NCBI GenBank assembly: GCA_021776175.1
Contig: JAJFGJ010000034.1
Location: 78,046 to 142,045, forward strand
Source of the DNA: Kiloniellaceae bacterium
GTDB lineage: Bacteria > Pseudomonadota > Alphaproteobacteria > Kiloniellales > J153
Length of the DNA stretch: 64,000 bases
Direction of reading: 5' to 3'
How positions within the stretch are numbered: the stretch's first letter is position 1; the number at the start of each line of letters is the position of its first letter. The notes beneath the pieces were generated by a model, which made no database searches, was not told where the DNA came from, and was given only the letters and a program-made list of their open reading frames with translations. The position numbers were made by a program, and so were the translations under genes. This document shows, in pieces, positions 29,070 to 37,098 of this stretch.

Positions 29070-29839
29070 CGGGCCGCGACCGCGGGCACGTCTTGCCCGG
29101 CTGTGCCCGGCTCGGTGCCGCGCGCGATATCGAGGAAGACTTCTTCCAGGTTGCGGTGGGCGTAGCGCTCGATCAACTCGCCCGGCGCGCCCCGGTCCAC
29201 GATCCTGCCGTGGCGCATAATGAGCACCTGGTCGGCAAGGCGTTCGACTTCCATCATGTTGTGCGAGGCGAGCAATATGGCGCAGCCGCTTCGCGCCCGG
29301 TAGGTTTTGAGATAACCGCGCATCCAGTCCGCCGTATCGGGGTCGAGCGAGGCCGTGGGCTCGTCAAGCAACAATAGCTCCGGCTTGTTTATGAGCGCCT
29401 TGGCCAGAGACACGCGGGTCTTCTGCCCGGCCGAAAGCTGCCCGCCCGGTTGTTTTAGAAGCCCGGTAAGGTTTAGATCGTGGGCCAGTTCGGCCAGGCG
29501 GGCCTTGGGCGCCGCGACACCATAGAGGCGGCCAAAGAACAACAGGTTTTGCTCGACCGTCAGACGCCGCGGCAGATCGACATAGGGCGAGGATAAGTTG
29601 ATTCGGTGCAGGGCACGGTAGCGATGACGCACCATGTCGTGACCGAGAACGCGAACGCGTCCCGCGCTCGGCAGTATCAAACCCAGCAGCATGGAAATGG
29701 TCGTGGTCTTGCCGGCGCCGTTGGCGCCGAGCAGGGCCACGGTTTGGCCCGGTGCGACAGTGAAGGACGCATCCCGCACGGCCGGGGTGCCGTTGAACGA
29801 CTTGGCTAGATTCCAGGCTTCGACAATGGGATTGGACAT
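29066..29839 (-). CDS. ABC-2 transporter ATP-binding protein
   Basis: 257 aa. Walker A GANGAGKTT, Q-loop region INLSSPYVDLPRRLTVEQNL, signature LSAGQKTRVSLAKAL, Walker B LLLLDEPTASLD and switch His in LLASHNMME. It drives the adjacent ABC-2 permease. The C-terminal ~30 residues are variable. First gene of the pair, its start being 107 bases from the EAL-like gene on the same strand. Confidence 0.92.
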   Translation of the reverse strand: MSNPIVEAWNLAKSFNGTPAVRDASFTVAPGQTVALLGANGAGKTTTISMLLGLILPSAGRVRVLGHDMVRHRYRALHRINLSSPYVDLPRRLTVEQNLLFFGRLYGVAAPKARLAELAHDLNLTGLLKQPGGQLSAGQKTRVSLAKALINKPELLLLDEPTASLDPDTADWMRGYLKTYRARSGCAILLASHNMMEVERLADQVLIMRHGRIVDRGAPGELIERYAHRNLEEVFLDIARGTEPGTAGQDVPAVAAR

Positions 29840-29946
29840 GCCCTACATATGGCATCCTTTGGTGCCATCAAGCGATTCAATATGAACGGATCGTACTCTA
29901 GGGACCAGCGGCAATGCGCGCTTGCCAGCGCCGCGCGGGGGGCACG

Positions 29947-31176
29947 CTATGCGGACCGCTTCGCCAGGCCCGGCTTGAGCAGATCGTCAATCAAAAAACC
30001 TTGAAAAAGCGATACGCCCAGGGCTTTGCCGGTCTCGAGGGCCCGTTCGTCGTCGCAGTGGATCAAGATTACGCGCTTTGGGTCGATCGCCTCCACGGCC
30101 TCGATAATTTCTCTGTCCTTGCGCATCACGCTCTCGTGGAATTCCAGGCTCCAAAAGATTTTAACCAAGTCGACGTTCAAGCGCTCGATATTCACTAAAG
30201 GCAATGATTGGTAAGTTAGCCCGTCCAGGCAAAACCTGTAGCTACGTTGGCTCAGGAAGTTGCGGTAAAAGAGGAATGCATCGAGATCCGCCAGGATGTC
30301 GATTAGCTGCAGTTCAATAACTACCGTGCGTCGCGCGTCGCTCGTCATTTCCCGGTCGAAATTTAGAAATTCTTGCGAGGCCAAGCTTGCGACATTGAGG
30401 TTGATACTGAAGGCCTTGCTGAGCGACGAATCGTCTTTGTGACTGAGAAAATTGATGACCCGGCGATCGAGATGGGTGGTCAGATCCTGAAACAACCAGC
30501 GATTTCCGTGAATGTCGATATCCGGCGTCAGTATCTCGCGCAACGCCACCATGGAGGTGAATACCTCCGTGAAGACGGGTTGGGGCGGTTTGCCCGCCAC
30601 GACGGCGCAAACCTGTTGCCGGCGAATCATGTTGGTCAGGTCGGCTTGTGATATGGCCGCCTGGATACTGCCCAGGGAAGCGGGATCAAGTACCCGGTCG
30701 GCTGATGCCGATGAGCCTCCCCTCGCCTGCGCCGTTTCGCGAAAGGCGTCGATCTTGCTGGCCGACTCCTGTGCTTCAAGGGCGAAATCCACGACCGTTC
30801 CGTATGATTTCTCCAAATCGAACCGCCGGCAAAAACCCTTGAGATCCTCGCCTGCGTCTCTAATTACCGGATCCGAGGCATACAAACTCCTTAGATTGTT
30901 CAGCGCGCGATCGATTGCCTCCTTGTTGGCATCCTTGCAAAAGACGACCATGTCATCGTTCTTCAGGCGAAATAGGACACCATCGTAACCGTTTATCAGA
31001 GGATCGAAGGCAAAGGCGGCGATCTGGAGGCGTTCAGGCCGCCGAGCCCGCGGCCGTAGCGCCGACATGCGTAGATGCAGCGCCTGGCGGCCTGCCGTGT
31101 GCTTGCTTAGCCGCTGAACGTAGTTGGTTAGGGCGGCCTCTTGTTGGCTCGCTAGCGCTTGTTTGCCGGCGATCAT
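29947..31176 (-). CDS. Degenerate EAL-domain protein, probably non-catalytic
   Basis: About 409 aa from ATG 31176 (in-frame starts lie upstream at 31218 and a TTG at 31266). The last ~200 residues have an EAL-fold pattern: FSINLNVASLASQEFLNFD, RTVVIELQLIDILADLDAF, YRFCLDGLTYQSLPLVNIERLNVDLVKIFWS, and RVILIHCDDERALETGKALGVSLFQGFLIDD. The residues that bind metal and c-di-GMP in active phosphodiesterases are replaced: IELQ in place of the usual E-x-T-E, and LDGLTY in place of DDFGTG. The N-terminal half is helical with an internal GYDGVLFRLKNDDMVVFC strand region that recalls a degenerate GGDEF or PAS-like part. Likely a protein-interaction or sensor module. Confidence 0.68.
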   Translation of the reverse strand: MIAGKQALASQQEAALTNYVQRLSKHTAGRQALHLRMSALRPRARRPERLQIAAFAFDPLINGYDGVLFRLKNDDMVVFCKDANKEAIDRALNNLRSLYASDPVIRDAGEDLKGFCRRFDLEKSYGTVVDFALEAQESASKIDAFRETAQARGGSSASADRVLDPASLGSIQAAISQADLTNMIRRQQVCAVVAGKPPQPVFTEVFTSMVALREILTPDIDIHGNRWLFQDLTTHLDRRVINFLSHKDDSSLSKAFSINLNVASLASQEFLNFDREMTSDARRTVVIELQLIDILADLDAFLFYRNFLSQRSYRFCLDGLTYQSLPLVNIERLNVDLVKIFWSLEFHESVMRKDREIIEAVEAIDPKRVILIHCDDERALETGKALGVSLFQGFLIDDLLKPGLAKRSA

Positions 31177-31314
31177 AAGTGTTATTTCCAGTTGAGAGTT
31201 AAGCGTCAATAAAACCATGATATTGCGGGGGCGTAATTGAAAATCTATTAAGATTGCTGTTTTCAAAACAGTAAATCAACAATAGGCTGCACTTGAAGTG
31301 GCCCAGATTTTCTC

Positions 31315-32088
31315 ATGAGCGTATCGCAACTAAACGAGTTTGACGGGCCATTGTCGCGCGTGCCTCCTGGAACGCGTGTTTACGCCATCGGCGACTGCCA
31401 CGGCTGCAACGCGCAAGTCCGTGCGCTGCACATGGCAATTTTGGCCGATTGCCAGTCCACCCAAGGCCGCGGCCGGAAATCCGGGCCGGGGCCTGGACGC
31501 TTGGTAGTCGTCTATCTTGGCGATTACATAGATCGCGGCCCGGACACTCGCAGTTTACTTGATATCTTGATCGGTCAAGCCCTGCCAGGATTCGAACGCG
31601 TGTTCCTGATGGGCAACCACGAAAACGTGCTTCTGCGTTTGATCGACGGCGGCCCGGTGCCCCGATCTTGGCGCCTGGACGGCGCGGATGCGACCTTGAT
31701 GAGTTACGGTCTTGACCCTGACGTCTGGCCGGACGATGGCACGGACCTGCGCGCGGCCATCAGGGCCCGCTTGCCCGCATCCCATGAGAGATTTATGCGG
31801 GCTTTACGATACAGCCACGTTGAAGGCGACTACTTCTTCACCCATGCCGGGGTTCGCCCAGGTGTGGCGCTCGATGCCCAAGATGAAGAAGACCTCTTGT
31901 GGATCCGCGAGCCGTTCCTCGATTCAACGGACGATCATGGCAAGGTCATCGTGCACGGGCACACACCCGTCGAGAAGCCGGAGATCCGGGCGAATCGAAT
32001 TGGAATCGATACCGGCGCGGTCTACGGCGGGGTTCTGACGGCCCTGGTTCTCGAAGGCCGCGAGCGGCGGTTTCTTTGCGTGCGCTAA
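31315..32088 (+). CDS. PPP-family metallophosphatase (serine/threonine phosphatase or ApaH-like)
   Basis: 257 aa. Calcineurin-like motifs: GDCHG (26-30), GDYIDRG (69-75), GNHE (100-103), then FTHAGVRPG and VHGHTP. This is the bacterial PPP group, which includes serine/threonine phosphatases and diadenosine tetraphosphatases. I cannot decide which. It is divergent from the degenerate EAL protein and convergent with speE, overlapping it by four bases. Confidence 0.86.
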   Translation: MSVSQLNEFDGPLSRVPPGTRVYAIGDCHGCNAQVRALHMAILADCQSTQGRGRKSGPGPGRLVVVYLGDYIDRGPDTRSLLDILIGQALPGFERVFLMGNHENVLLRLIDGGPVPRSWRLDGADATLMSYGLDPDVWPDDGTDLRAAIRARLPASHERFMRALRYSHVEGDYFFTHAGVRPGVALDAQDEEDLLWIREPFLDSTDDHGKVIVHGHTPVEKPEIRANRIGIDTGAVYGGVLTALVLEGRERRFLCVR

Positions 32089-32942
32089 GCGGATATTCCG
32101 ATCAATTCTGCGATATAGCCTGGCAGGGCGAAGGCGCCCTGGTGCACCCGCGGATTATAATAGCGGGTCGCGATTTCCGCGGCCGCGTGGCGCGTCTCGA
32201 GGACATCCAGGGGTGTGCGGCGCAAGGCGGTATCGTCACTGGCCCACCCGAAGGCCATGGGGCCGCCGGCGTAGGTCGGCACCGTGGCCAAGTAACATGA
32301 CGCGTCGGCAAAATTTTGGCGCAAGATTCTAAGCGTTCCTCGAAGTTCCTCGCCTTGAAGGAAGGGGACGCCGTTCTGGGTCACCAAAACACCGCCGGGC
32401 GCGAGGCAGGACTTACATGCCGTGTAGTAGCGTTTCGTGAACAAGACTTCGCCCGGCCCGATGGGGTCGGTGGAATCGGTGATAATCAGATCGTAGCGAT
32501 CTTCGCAGGCCGCGACATAGTCGACACCGTCGGCGATCACGACCCGCGTGCGCTCATCGTCGAAGGCTTTGCCGCAGATCTTGCCGAGGTACTGCTTGCT
32601 GAACGCGATGACCTGGGGGTCGATTTCGACCAGGGTGACGGACTCGACGGCCGCGTGCTTGAGGACTTCCTCCAACATGCCGCCGTCGCCGCCGCCGATA
32701 ATCAGAACCCGGCGCACCCGGCCGTGGGCCAGGATTGGAACATGAGTCAGCATCTCGTGGTAGATGAACTCATCGCCTTCCGTCGTTTGCACGACGCCGT
32801 CGAGCATCAAGACCCGGCCAAAGAGCGCGTTTTGAAACAAGACCATCCGTTGATGCGCGGTCTTGCTGTCGTAGAGCACGCGGTCCGCCTTGAGACGCAG
32901 CGCCATATCCTCGTGCAGCGTCTCGTCGAACCAATCGCTCAC
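32085..32942 (-). CDS. speE: Spermidine synthase SpeE
   Basis: 285 aa polyamine aminopropyltransferase that moves aminopropyl from decarboxylated SAM to putrescine. Family features: SDWFDETLHEDMALRLKADRVLYDSKTAHQ start, GRVLMLDGVVQTTEGDEFIYHEMLTHVPI, the SAM-binding IIGGGDGGMLEEVLKH and catalytic DSTDPIGPGEVLFTKRYY. The GTG start overlaps the speD stop by four bases (GTGA), tightly coupling it to SpeD, which makes its co-substrate. Confidence 0.96.
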   Translation of the reverse strand: MSDWFDETLHEDMALRLKADRVLYDSKTAHQRMVLFQNALFGRVLMLDGVVQTTEGDEFIYHEMLTHVPILAHGRVRRVLIIGGGDGGMLEEVLKHAAVESVTLVEIDPQVIAFSKQYLGKICGKAFDDERTRVVIADGVDYVAACEDRYDLIITDSTDPIGPGEVLFTKRYYTACKSCLAPGGVLVTQNGVPFLQGEELRGTLRILRQNFADASCYLATVPTYAGGPMAFGWASDDTALRRTPLDVLETRHAAAEIATRYYNPRVHQGAFALPGYIAELIGISA

Positions 32943-33442
32943 GATCCCCGTCCGCGCAGGATTTCCTCGACCGCGACGCGGCCGGGGCGGAAAGACTTTC
33001 GCAAGACCTCGACGCTCTCGTGCGGGCGCGCGTCGCCGCACATGAAGACGTCGAGGGCGGCATAGCCGTGCTCGGGCCAGGTATGAATGCTGATGTGCGA
33101 CTCGGCCAGGACCGCCACGCCGGATACCCCGCCATTCGGCGTGAAGTGATGAAGGTGAATATGCAGCAAGGTCGCCCCGGCGGCCTCGACACATTCCTTC
33201 AGCGTCGCTTCGACATGTGACAGATCGTCCAAGCCCTCGGCATCCCAAAGATCGACGATCAGGTGCGTGCCCGCGTAGCGTACGCCATCGCGTTCGATGA
33301 AATAGTCCTTGCGCGCGTCGTTGGCGGCTTTCGCCTCCAGGACGCAAGGCTCGAATAGTGCGTGCGGCAGGCTCTCTTGGGTGGTGCTTGAACGGTAATC
33401 CAAGTCCATCCCCAATTGAGAAAGGGCGGCAAGTTTCGTCAT
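32939..33442 (-). CDS. speD: S-adenosylmethionine decarboxylase proenzyme SpeD
   Basis: 167 aa, prokaryotic class 1. The proenzyme cleaves itself between Glu114 and Ser115 in VLAESHISIHTWPEHGYAALDVFMCG, turning the serine into the pyruvoyl cofactor; His120 (IHTW) and Cys135 (MCG) are the usual catalytic partners. The ATG at 33442 has a strong ribosome-binding site (GGGGAGGAG, 6 bases upstream). The frame stays open for about 70 further codons upstream through a repeat, but the SD and the family N-terminus support this start. Class 1B proteins are usually ~120-140 aa, so the ~20-residue N-terminal extension is mild. Confidence 0.95.
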   Translation of the reverse strand: MTKLAALSQLGMDLDYRSSTTQESLPHALFEPCVLEAKAANDARKDYFIERDGVRYAGTHLIVDLWDAEGLDDLSHVEATLKECVEAAGATLLHIHLHHFTPNGGVSGVAVLAESHISIHTWPEHGYAALDVFMCGDARPHESVEVLRKSFRPGRVAVEEILRGRGS

Positions 33443-33760
33443 GGGTGCTCCTCCCCAACCAGAAGATGACAACGGGCATGCCAGAAGCATGCCCGCCAAC
33501 AATGGGGTGCATGCCAGAAGCATGCCCGCCAACAATGCGGTGCACGCCAGAGCTATGCCCGCCACGTGCCTTCGCAAGAAAGACACAAGGCGCGTGATAT
33601 GAAGAACTTGGGCCGGTTTTTCAAGTGAAATTTCTAAGTGCCGATTAACCATGCTTGGATAGCCGTAAAACGGGGTTCTCCGGTGGCATACAGGCCTGTC
33701 CTGCCTAAGGGGGGCAGGCGCGAAAAATCGGTTAAATGGGCCGATATGAAGGGATTGGCG
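33443..33760 (-). promoter_or_regulatory. speD leader/upstream region with tandem repeats
   Basis: 318 bases without a certain gene. The first third next to speD holds three 33-bp repeats with hairpin potential; beyond it the sequence is ordinary. In the speD frame it stays open to an ATG at 33652, and a second minus-strand frame is also open. Polyamine genes are often controlled by their leader, which makes this stretch notable. No known polyamine or SAM riboswitch pattern was recognised. Confidence 0.5.
33474..33564. repeat. Three tandem 33-bp repeats, each a short palindrome
   Basis: Units start at about 33477, 33510 and 33543, exactly 33 bases apart. Units 1 and 2 are nearly identical (core ATGCCAGAAGCATGCCCGCC); unit 3 is degenerate. 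Unit 1 forms a perfect 9-bp stem, CGGGCATGC with GCATGCCCG, around CAGAA (33473-33495). Since 33 is divisible by three, any reading frame through it yields an 11-residue repeat. Confidence 0.9.
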
Positions 33761-34183
33761 CTAAAGCCACAGCGCCACGGCCACCCCCACCACCGCCGCG
33801 CCTAGCAGGGCGGCAAGGCAGATGTAGACCAAGAGATTGAAGGGCCGCGAGACCGCGCCTTCGCCACGCAAGCGATGCAGCGGCCTTTGCTCCTTACCCA
33901 TCAAGAGCACGGTGTAAAAGCGCCACTTGGCCAAGGGGATCGAATGGCGAATTTCGACCACATGCTTGGTCATGCCCCGGGTGCCCAGCATGGCCATGAT
34001 GGCGTCTCGCTGCGTCTCGCTAAAGCTGGCCGCGACCCGTGGGTCCATGCGTTTCAGGTAGTGGTCCAGCACGTCGCCTTGGGACGGTGCCCGCCGTGGG
34101 CGGCATAGGGGCTGGTCGGTGGCGGTGGCGAATCCCGGCGCGGGTTTTGGCTGTTCGATCACGGTATCGCTTGTGTACGACAC
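33761..34183 (-). CDS. Unknown protein with one C-terminal membrane helix
   Basis: 140 aa, no family recognised. The first ~110 residues are hydrophilic and basic (DVLDHYLKRMDPRVAASFSETQRDAIMAMLGTRG..., EIRHSIPLAKWRFYTVLLMGKEQRPLHRLRGEG), and the C-terminus is a membrane helix (LLVYICLAALLGAAVVGVAVALWL). The topology suggests a tail-anchored cytoplasmic protein. Codon use and the strong amphipathic pattern make it a real gene. It is transcribed on the same strand as the next gene's neighbour, speD, but 318 bases away. Confidence 0.7.
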   Translation of the reverse strand: MSYTSDTVIEQPKPAPGFATATDQPLCRPRRAPSQGDVLDHYLKRMDPRVAASFSETQRDAIMAMLGTRGMTKHVVEIRHSIPLAKWRFYTVLLMGKEQRPLHRLRGEGAVSRPFNLLVYICLAALLGAAVVGVAVALWL

Positions 34184-34324
34184 GTCGATGTCTCCCTGAC
34201 TAACTAAGCTTTTCTTCGCCGCCTCCCAATATTAAACGCCACAAGTTTTCCAAAACCTTAAGCTAGTCCACCGTAAGGCACGGATAGAACGCTGAAATTA
34301 CTCGGCATTCGCGCTACTTTTCAA

Positions 34325-35962
34325 TTAAGGAGTGCAGGTAATCTTCTTGAAACCATCGCATCCGGCCCGGGCGCATACTTCTTGATCGCCTAGGATCACA
34401 GTGGGGAAAATGGCCCCGATGTCCTTGTCGATCGTCCACTTCAGGGCTTTCGAGAAACCCCTCGCACGGCACCAGGCGCTCGCCGCCGGCTCGCCGCAGT
34501 CGCGTTGCCAATACAGGCAATGATTGAGCCTGTAGAGGTCGTGCACCGGGTAGGCGAAGGTCTTGGGCAGGCTGGGCAGGGCCGTGGTTTGAGGGCCGGG
34601 CGGGGTTAGCCTTGGGCTGAGTTTGGGAATAGTACGCGCGGTGGGCACGGGTGCCGTGGATTGCCGGGTGGCCGTGGGGGCGGTAACCGGCTTGCCGGCC
34701 GCGATGGCGCCGGGGCTCTTGACCGGGGCCGCCACGGCGGATCGTGTCGCGGCCAGCCCGCTAGAGGCGGAAGCCGCCGTGTCGGGCTTCGGGACGGCCG
34801 ACGGCGCTTTCGTGCTCTGAACCGGGGCCGTGCTTGGGGAGACAGGCGCCGCCCGGGTCGCGGCTTGCGGTATTTGGGTTGGTACCGCCGGTGCCTTCGC
34901 GGGGCTTTCCGGCGCCGGTGCCGGCTGGGGCGCGGGAATCGGCGCGCTCACGGGCGGAGTCTGATCGACCGCCGGATCTTCGATGGGTTGGGCTGCCAGG
35001 GCTTGTGTTCTTGTGCTTGTGTCCGGCTTGGGTTCGCGCGCGGCCGTGACCGGTGCCGGTGCCGGCGGCGTCTGCTGGCGGACCAGGAAGGCGTCGGCGT
35101 TGCCATAATCGTAGCTCAGTCGCAGGGAACGTGAACGGTCGCGAAAATCCCTTTGCGCCAGGCGGACATCGCGGCCCGCGCGGGCCCGGCTATCCAGGGT
35201 TATCGAGGTCCCCGTGCAAGACAAACCGTCGTAAAGGGTGACCGTGTAATCGTGGCGGATACGGGCGTAGCGTTCCGACAAATCGTCCGGCATCATCAGG
35301 ACCAAGCGGTCGCTTTTAACGAAATCGAGCTGAAACTGTTTATCCGGCCCCGGGTAATCGCCAACCAGATCGAAGCAGCGCACGGCATCGGGGGCCTCGG
35401 CCACGGGCACGAAGATACGGTTGTAGACCGTCTTGTGAACCGGGTTGGCGCAGCGTAGGCCCAGCGTCACCCGGCGGCTCAAGAATAAGGCGCCGGGCGG
35501 CGGACCCAGGTCGGCGCGGTACACGATCAAGGAGCCATAGCCAGTATCCGCCGACTCGGGCGGGGGCGCGCCAGGCTGGCCGGGCACGGTGGGGACGAAA
35601 CGAGCCGTCGCGCCCAGCCATGGCCTGCGCGGCGCCTGCGCGGTGCCGAGCGTGGGCTGGCAGCCTTGATCGCGGGACGTGAAATAAGGATTCTTGAATA
35701 GCGCCACGCCCACTTCCGGACCGGTTTCAATGGCCATGACCCGGCCATTTAGGGCCGCCGGTATCGCCGCCACATAAAGATACGGCTTGTCCGGCGGCAG
35801 GTCCCAGGCTTGCGAGGGGCCGCTACGGTCGGCGTTGGCGTATCCTATGACCTGTCCGGGCTCGGCGGATTGCGCGCGCGCGGTGCCGGCGATGGCTCCC
35901 AAGCCGGTGAGACACAGGATCGCCAAGGCGAATTTATCCAAGCAACGAGGCTGTTTCGGCAT
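34325..35962 (-). CDS. Large exported protein with Pro/Ala/Thr-rich linker and Cys-rich C-terminal domain
   Basis: 545 aa, not a named family. Signal peptide to about residue 30 (KFALAILCLTGLGAIAGTARA). Residues ~35-300 are a globular region with conserved-looking strands (GQVIGYANADRSGPSQAWDLPPDKPYLYVAAI; QGCQPTLG; RRVTLGLRCANPVHKTVYNRIFVPVAE; LYDGLSCTGTSI), perhaps a beta-crystallin-like or lectin-like fold. Residues ~300-470 are a disordered Pro/Ala/Thr-rich linker. The last ~70 residues form a compact cysteine-rich domain (YRLNHCLYWQRDCGEPAASAWCRARGF, EVCARAGCDGFKKITC) with six cysteines that looks like a recurring alphaproteobacterial secreted module. Probably periplasmic or cell-surface. 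Confidence 0.72.
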   Translation of the reverse strand: MPKQPRCLDKFALAILCLTGLGAIAGTARAQSAEPGQVIGYANADRSGPSQAWDLPPDKPYLYVAAIPAALNGRVMAIETGPEVGVALFKNPYFTSRDQGCQPTLGTAQAPRRPWLGATARFVPTVPGQPGAPPPESADTGYGSLIVYRADLGPPPGALFLSRRVTLGLRCANPVHKTVYNRIFVPVAEAPDAVRCFDLVGDYPGPDKQFQLDFVKSDRLVLMMPDDLSERYARIRHDYTVTLYDGLSCTGTSITLDSRARAGRDVRLAQRDFRDRSRSLRLSYDYGNADAFLVRQQTPPAPAPVTAAREPKPDTSTRTQALAAQPIEDPAVDQTPPVSAPIPAPQPAPAPESPAKAPAVPTQIPQAATRAAPVSPSTAPVQSTKAPSAVPKPDTAASASSGLAATRSAVAAPVKSPGAIAAGKPVTAPTATRQSTAPVPTARTIPKLSPRLTPPGPQTTALPSLPKTFAYPVHDLYRLNHCLYWQRDCGEPAASAWCRARGFSKALKWTIDKDIGAIFPTVILGDQEVCARAGCDGFKKITCTP

Positions 35963-36123
35963 GACAAGACCTTACGAAACTATATGTCAATCGACGGCGT
36001 AACATAACAAGACACTTCCGCGCCACCCAAGCGCGACTTGGTTGCCTGTGTCCACCGGGTTATCTTGCGGGCGGTAAATCAACGGAACCTGAAGTTTCAG
36101 GACTAATATCAAAGGTCTCGATA

Positions 36124-36705
36124 TTGACCCAACGCCGATCTCCAACCTGGCTTAAGCCAGTCGTCGAATATGGACCGCTCGCGGCCTTTTTCGCCGCCTA
36201 CCTGGGCTATGGCCTGATGCCCGCGACCGGGGTTTTGTTGGGCACGACGGCGCTGGCGCTGGTCCTGTCTCTGTATTTCACCCGGCGCCTGCCATGGATG
36301 CCGCTTATCACCGCGGCGATAGTCGGCGTGTTCGGCGGTCTGACCCTGTGGTTCAACGACGAGACCTTCATCAAGATGAAGCCGACCGTCGTGCAGGCGT
36401 TGTTTTCGCTGGTGCTCTTGGGCGGCTTGGCCTTGGGCCGGCCCCTGCTCAGGCTGGTGCTGGGGGCCGCCTGGCCCATGGACGAAACCGGTTGGCGCCG
36501 GCTCACCTTGCGCTATGGCTTGTTCTTCGCCGCCATGGCCGGCCTTAACGAAGTGGTTTGGCGCACCCAATCAACCGACTTTTGGGTCGCCTTCAAGGTT
36601 TTCGGACTGATGGGCCTGACCTTGCTATTCGCCCTGTCGCAGGCACCGCTCATGTCGCGCCACCATGTTCCCGAAGAGGCGCCGCCGGAACCGCGCGGCG
36701 ACTAG
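36124..36705 (+). CDS. yciB: Intracellular septation protein A family (YciB/IspZ)
   Basis: 193 aa inner-membrane protein with five predicted helices. The family hallmark segments are present: VVEYGPLAAFFAAYLGYGLM at the N-terminus and, later, WRRLTLRYGLFFAAMAGLNEVVWRTQSTDFWVAFKVFGL. The best start is TTG, preceded by AAAGG 8 bases upstream, as no earlier ATG keeps the frame. It is a homologue of proteins linked to cell-envelope synthesis and septation in Shigella and E. coli; the biochemical role is not established. Confidence 0.92.
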   Translation: MTQRRSPTWLKPVVEYGPLAAFFAAYLGYGLMPATGVLLGTTALALVLSLYFTRRLPWMPLITAAIVGVFGGLTLWFNDETFIKMKPTVVQALFSLVLLGGLALGRPLLRLVLGAAWPMDETGWRRLTLRYGLFFAAMAGLNEVVWRTQSTDFWVAFKVFGLMGLTLLFALSQAPLMSRHHVPEEAPPEPRGD

Positions 36706-36748
36706 CCCGCGAACATAGGGTACGTGACGAGGGTTTATCGGGGAGGTT

Positions 36749-36907
36749 TTATCGCGCCAGGACCGCACCTTGCGAGGTGTGTTCGCGGGTCTGGACACGA
36801 CGGTCGCGGACGCGCACCAACAGGCCGCTTAGCGCCAGGCCGAACTCGACCAGCCGCGGGAAGGGATAGGAGGCATAGGTCTCTTCAAAGGTTTTCTGGT
36901 CGTTCAT
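36749..36907 (-). CDS. Possible small protein, 52 aa
   Basis: MNDQKTFEETYASYPFPRLVEFGLALSGLLVRVRDRR... with start ATG 36907 and a GGAG sequence about 10 bases upstream; a longer start at 36982 gives 77 aa. Nothing in a family is recognised, but the amphipathic middle and plausible ribosome-binding site keep it in play. A consensus DnaA box overlaps the sequence just before its start. Confidence 0.35.
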   Translation of the reverse strand: MNDQKTFEETYASYPFPRLVEFGLALSGLLVRVRDRRVQTREHTSQGAVLAR

Positions 36908-36908
36908 C

Positions 36909-36917
36909 TTATCCACA
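36909..36917. promoter_or_regulatory. Consensus DnaA box
   Basis: TTATCCACA on the plus strand (TGTGGATAA on the minus), identical to the strong E. coli R1-type box. It lies within the 393-base stretch 36706-37098, which otherwise holds only the possible small protein and an AT-rich patch (ATAATTACTATTTCAG near 36985). A single such 9-mer could occur by chance, so function is uncertain. Confidence 0.4.
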
Positions 36918-37098
36918 CTCCACGTTGATGCGCCGGGGTTCCTGACTTGGCCCACAAGATAATTGTGCGCTGCAACATTCAATATAATTACTATTTCAGT
37001 CGTTTTCAGGGCGCGAATACCGCAGTGCAGCTATGCCGGGGGCGCATGATGCTTCTGGCGCCGGAACAAGGTGTCGCGGACCGGGCCGCCAGAGCGAC

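Noticed and set aside
33474..33564. CRISPR array
   Set aside because: Three contiguous 33-bp tandem units with no distinct repeat/spacer alternation and no cas genes.
33443..33652. N-terminal extension of SpeD through the tandem repeat
   Set aside because: The frame is open, but the strong ribosome-binding site before ATG 33442 and the normal SpeD start make a 70-residue hydrophobic extension unlikely.
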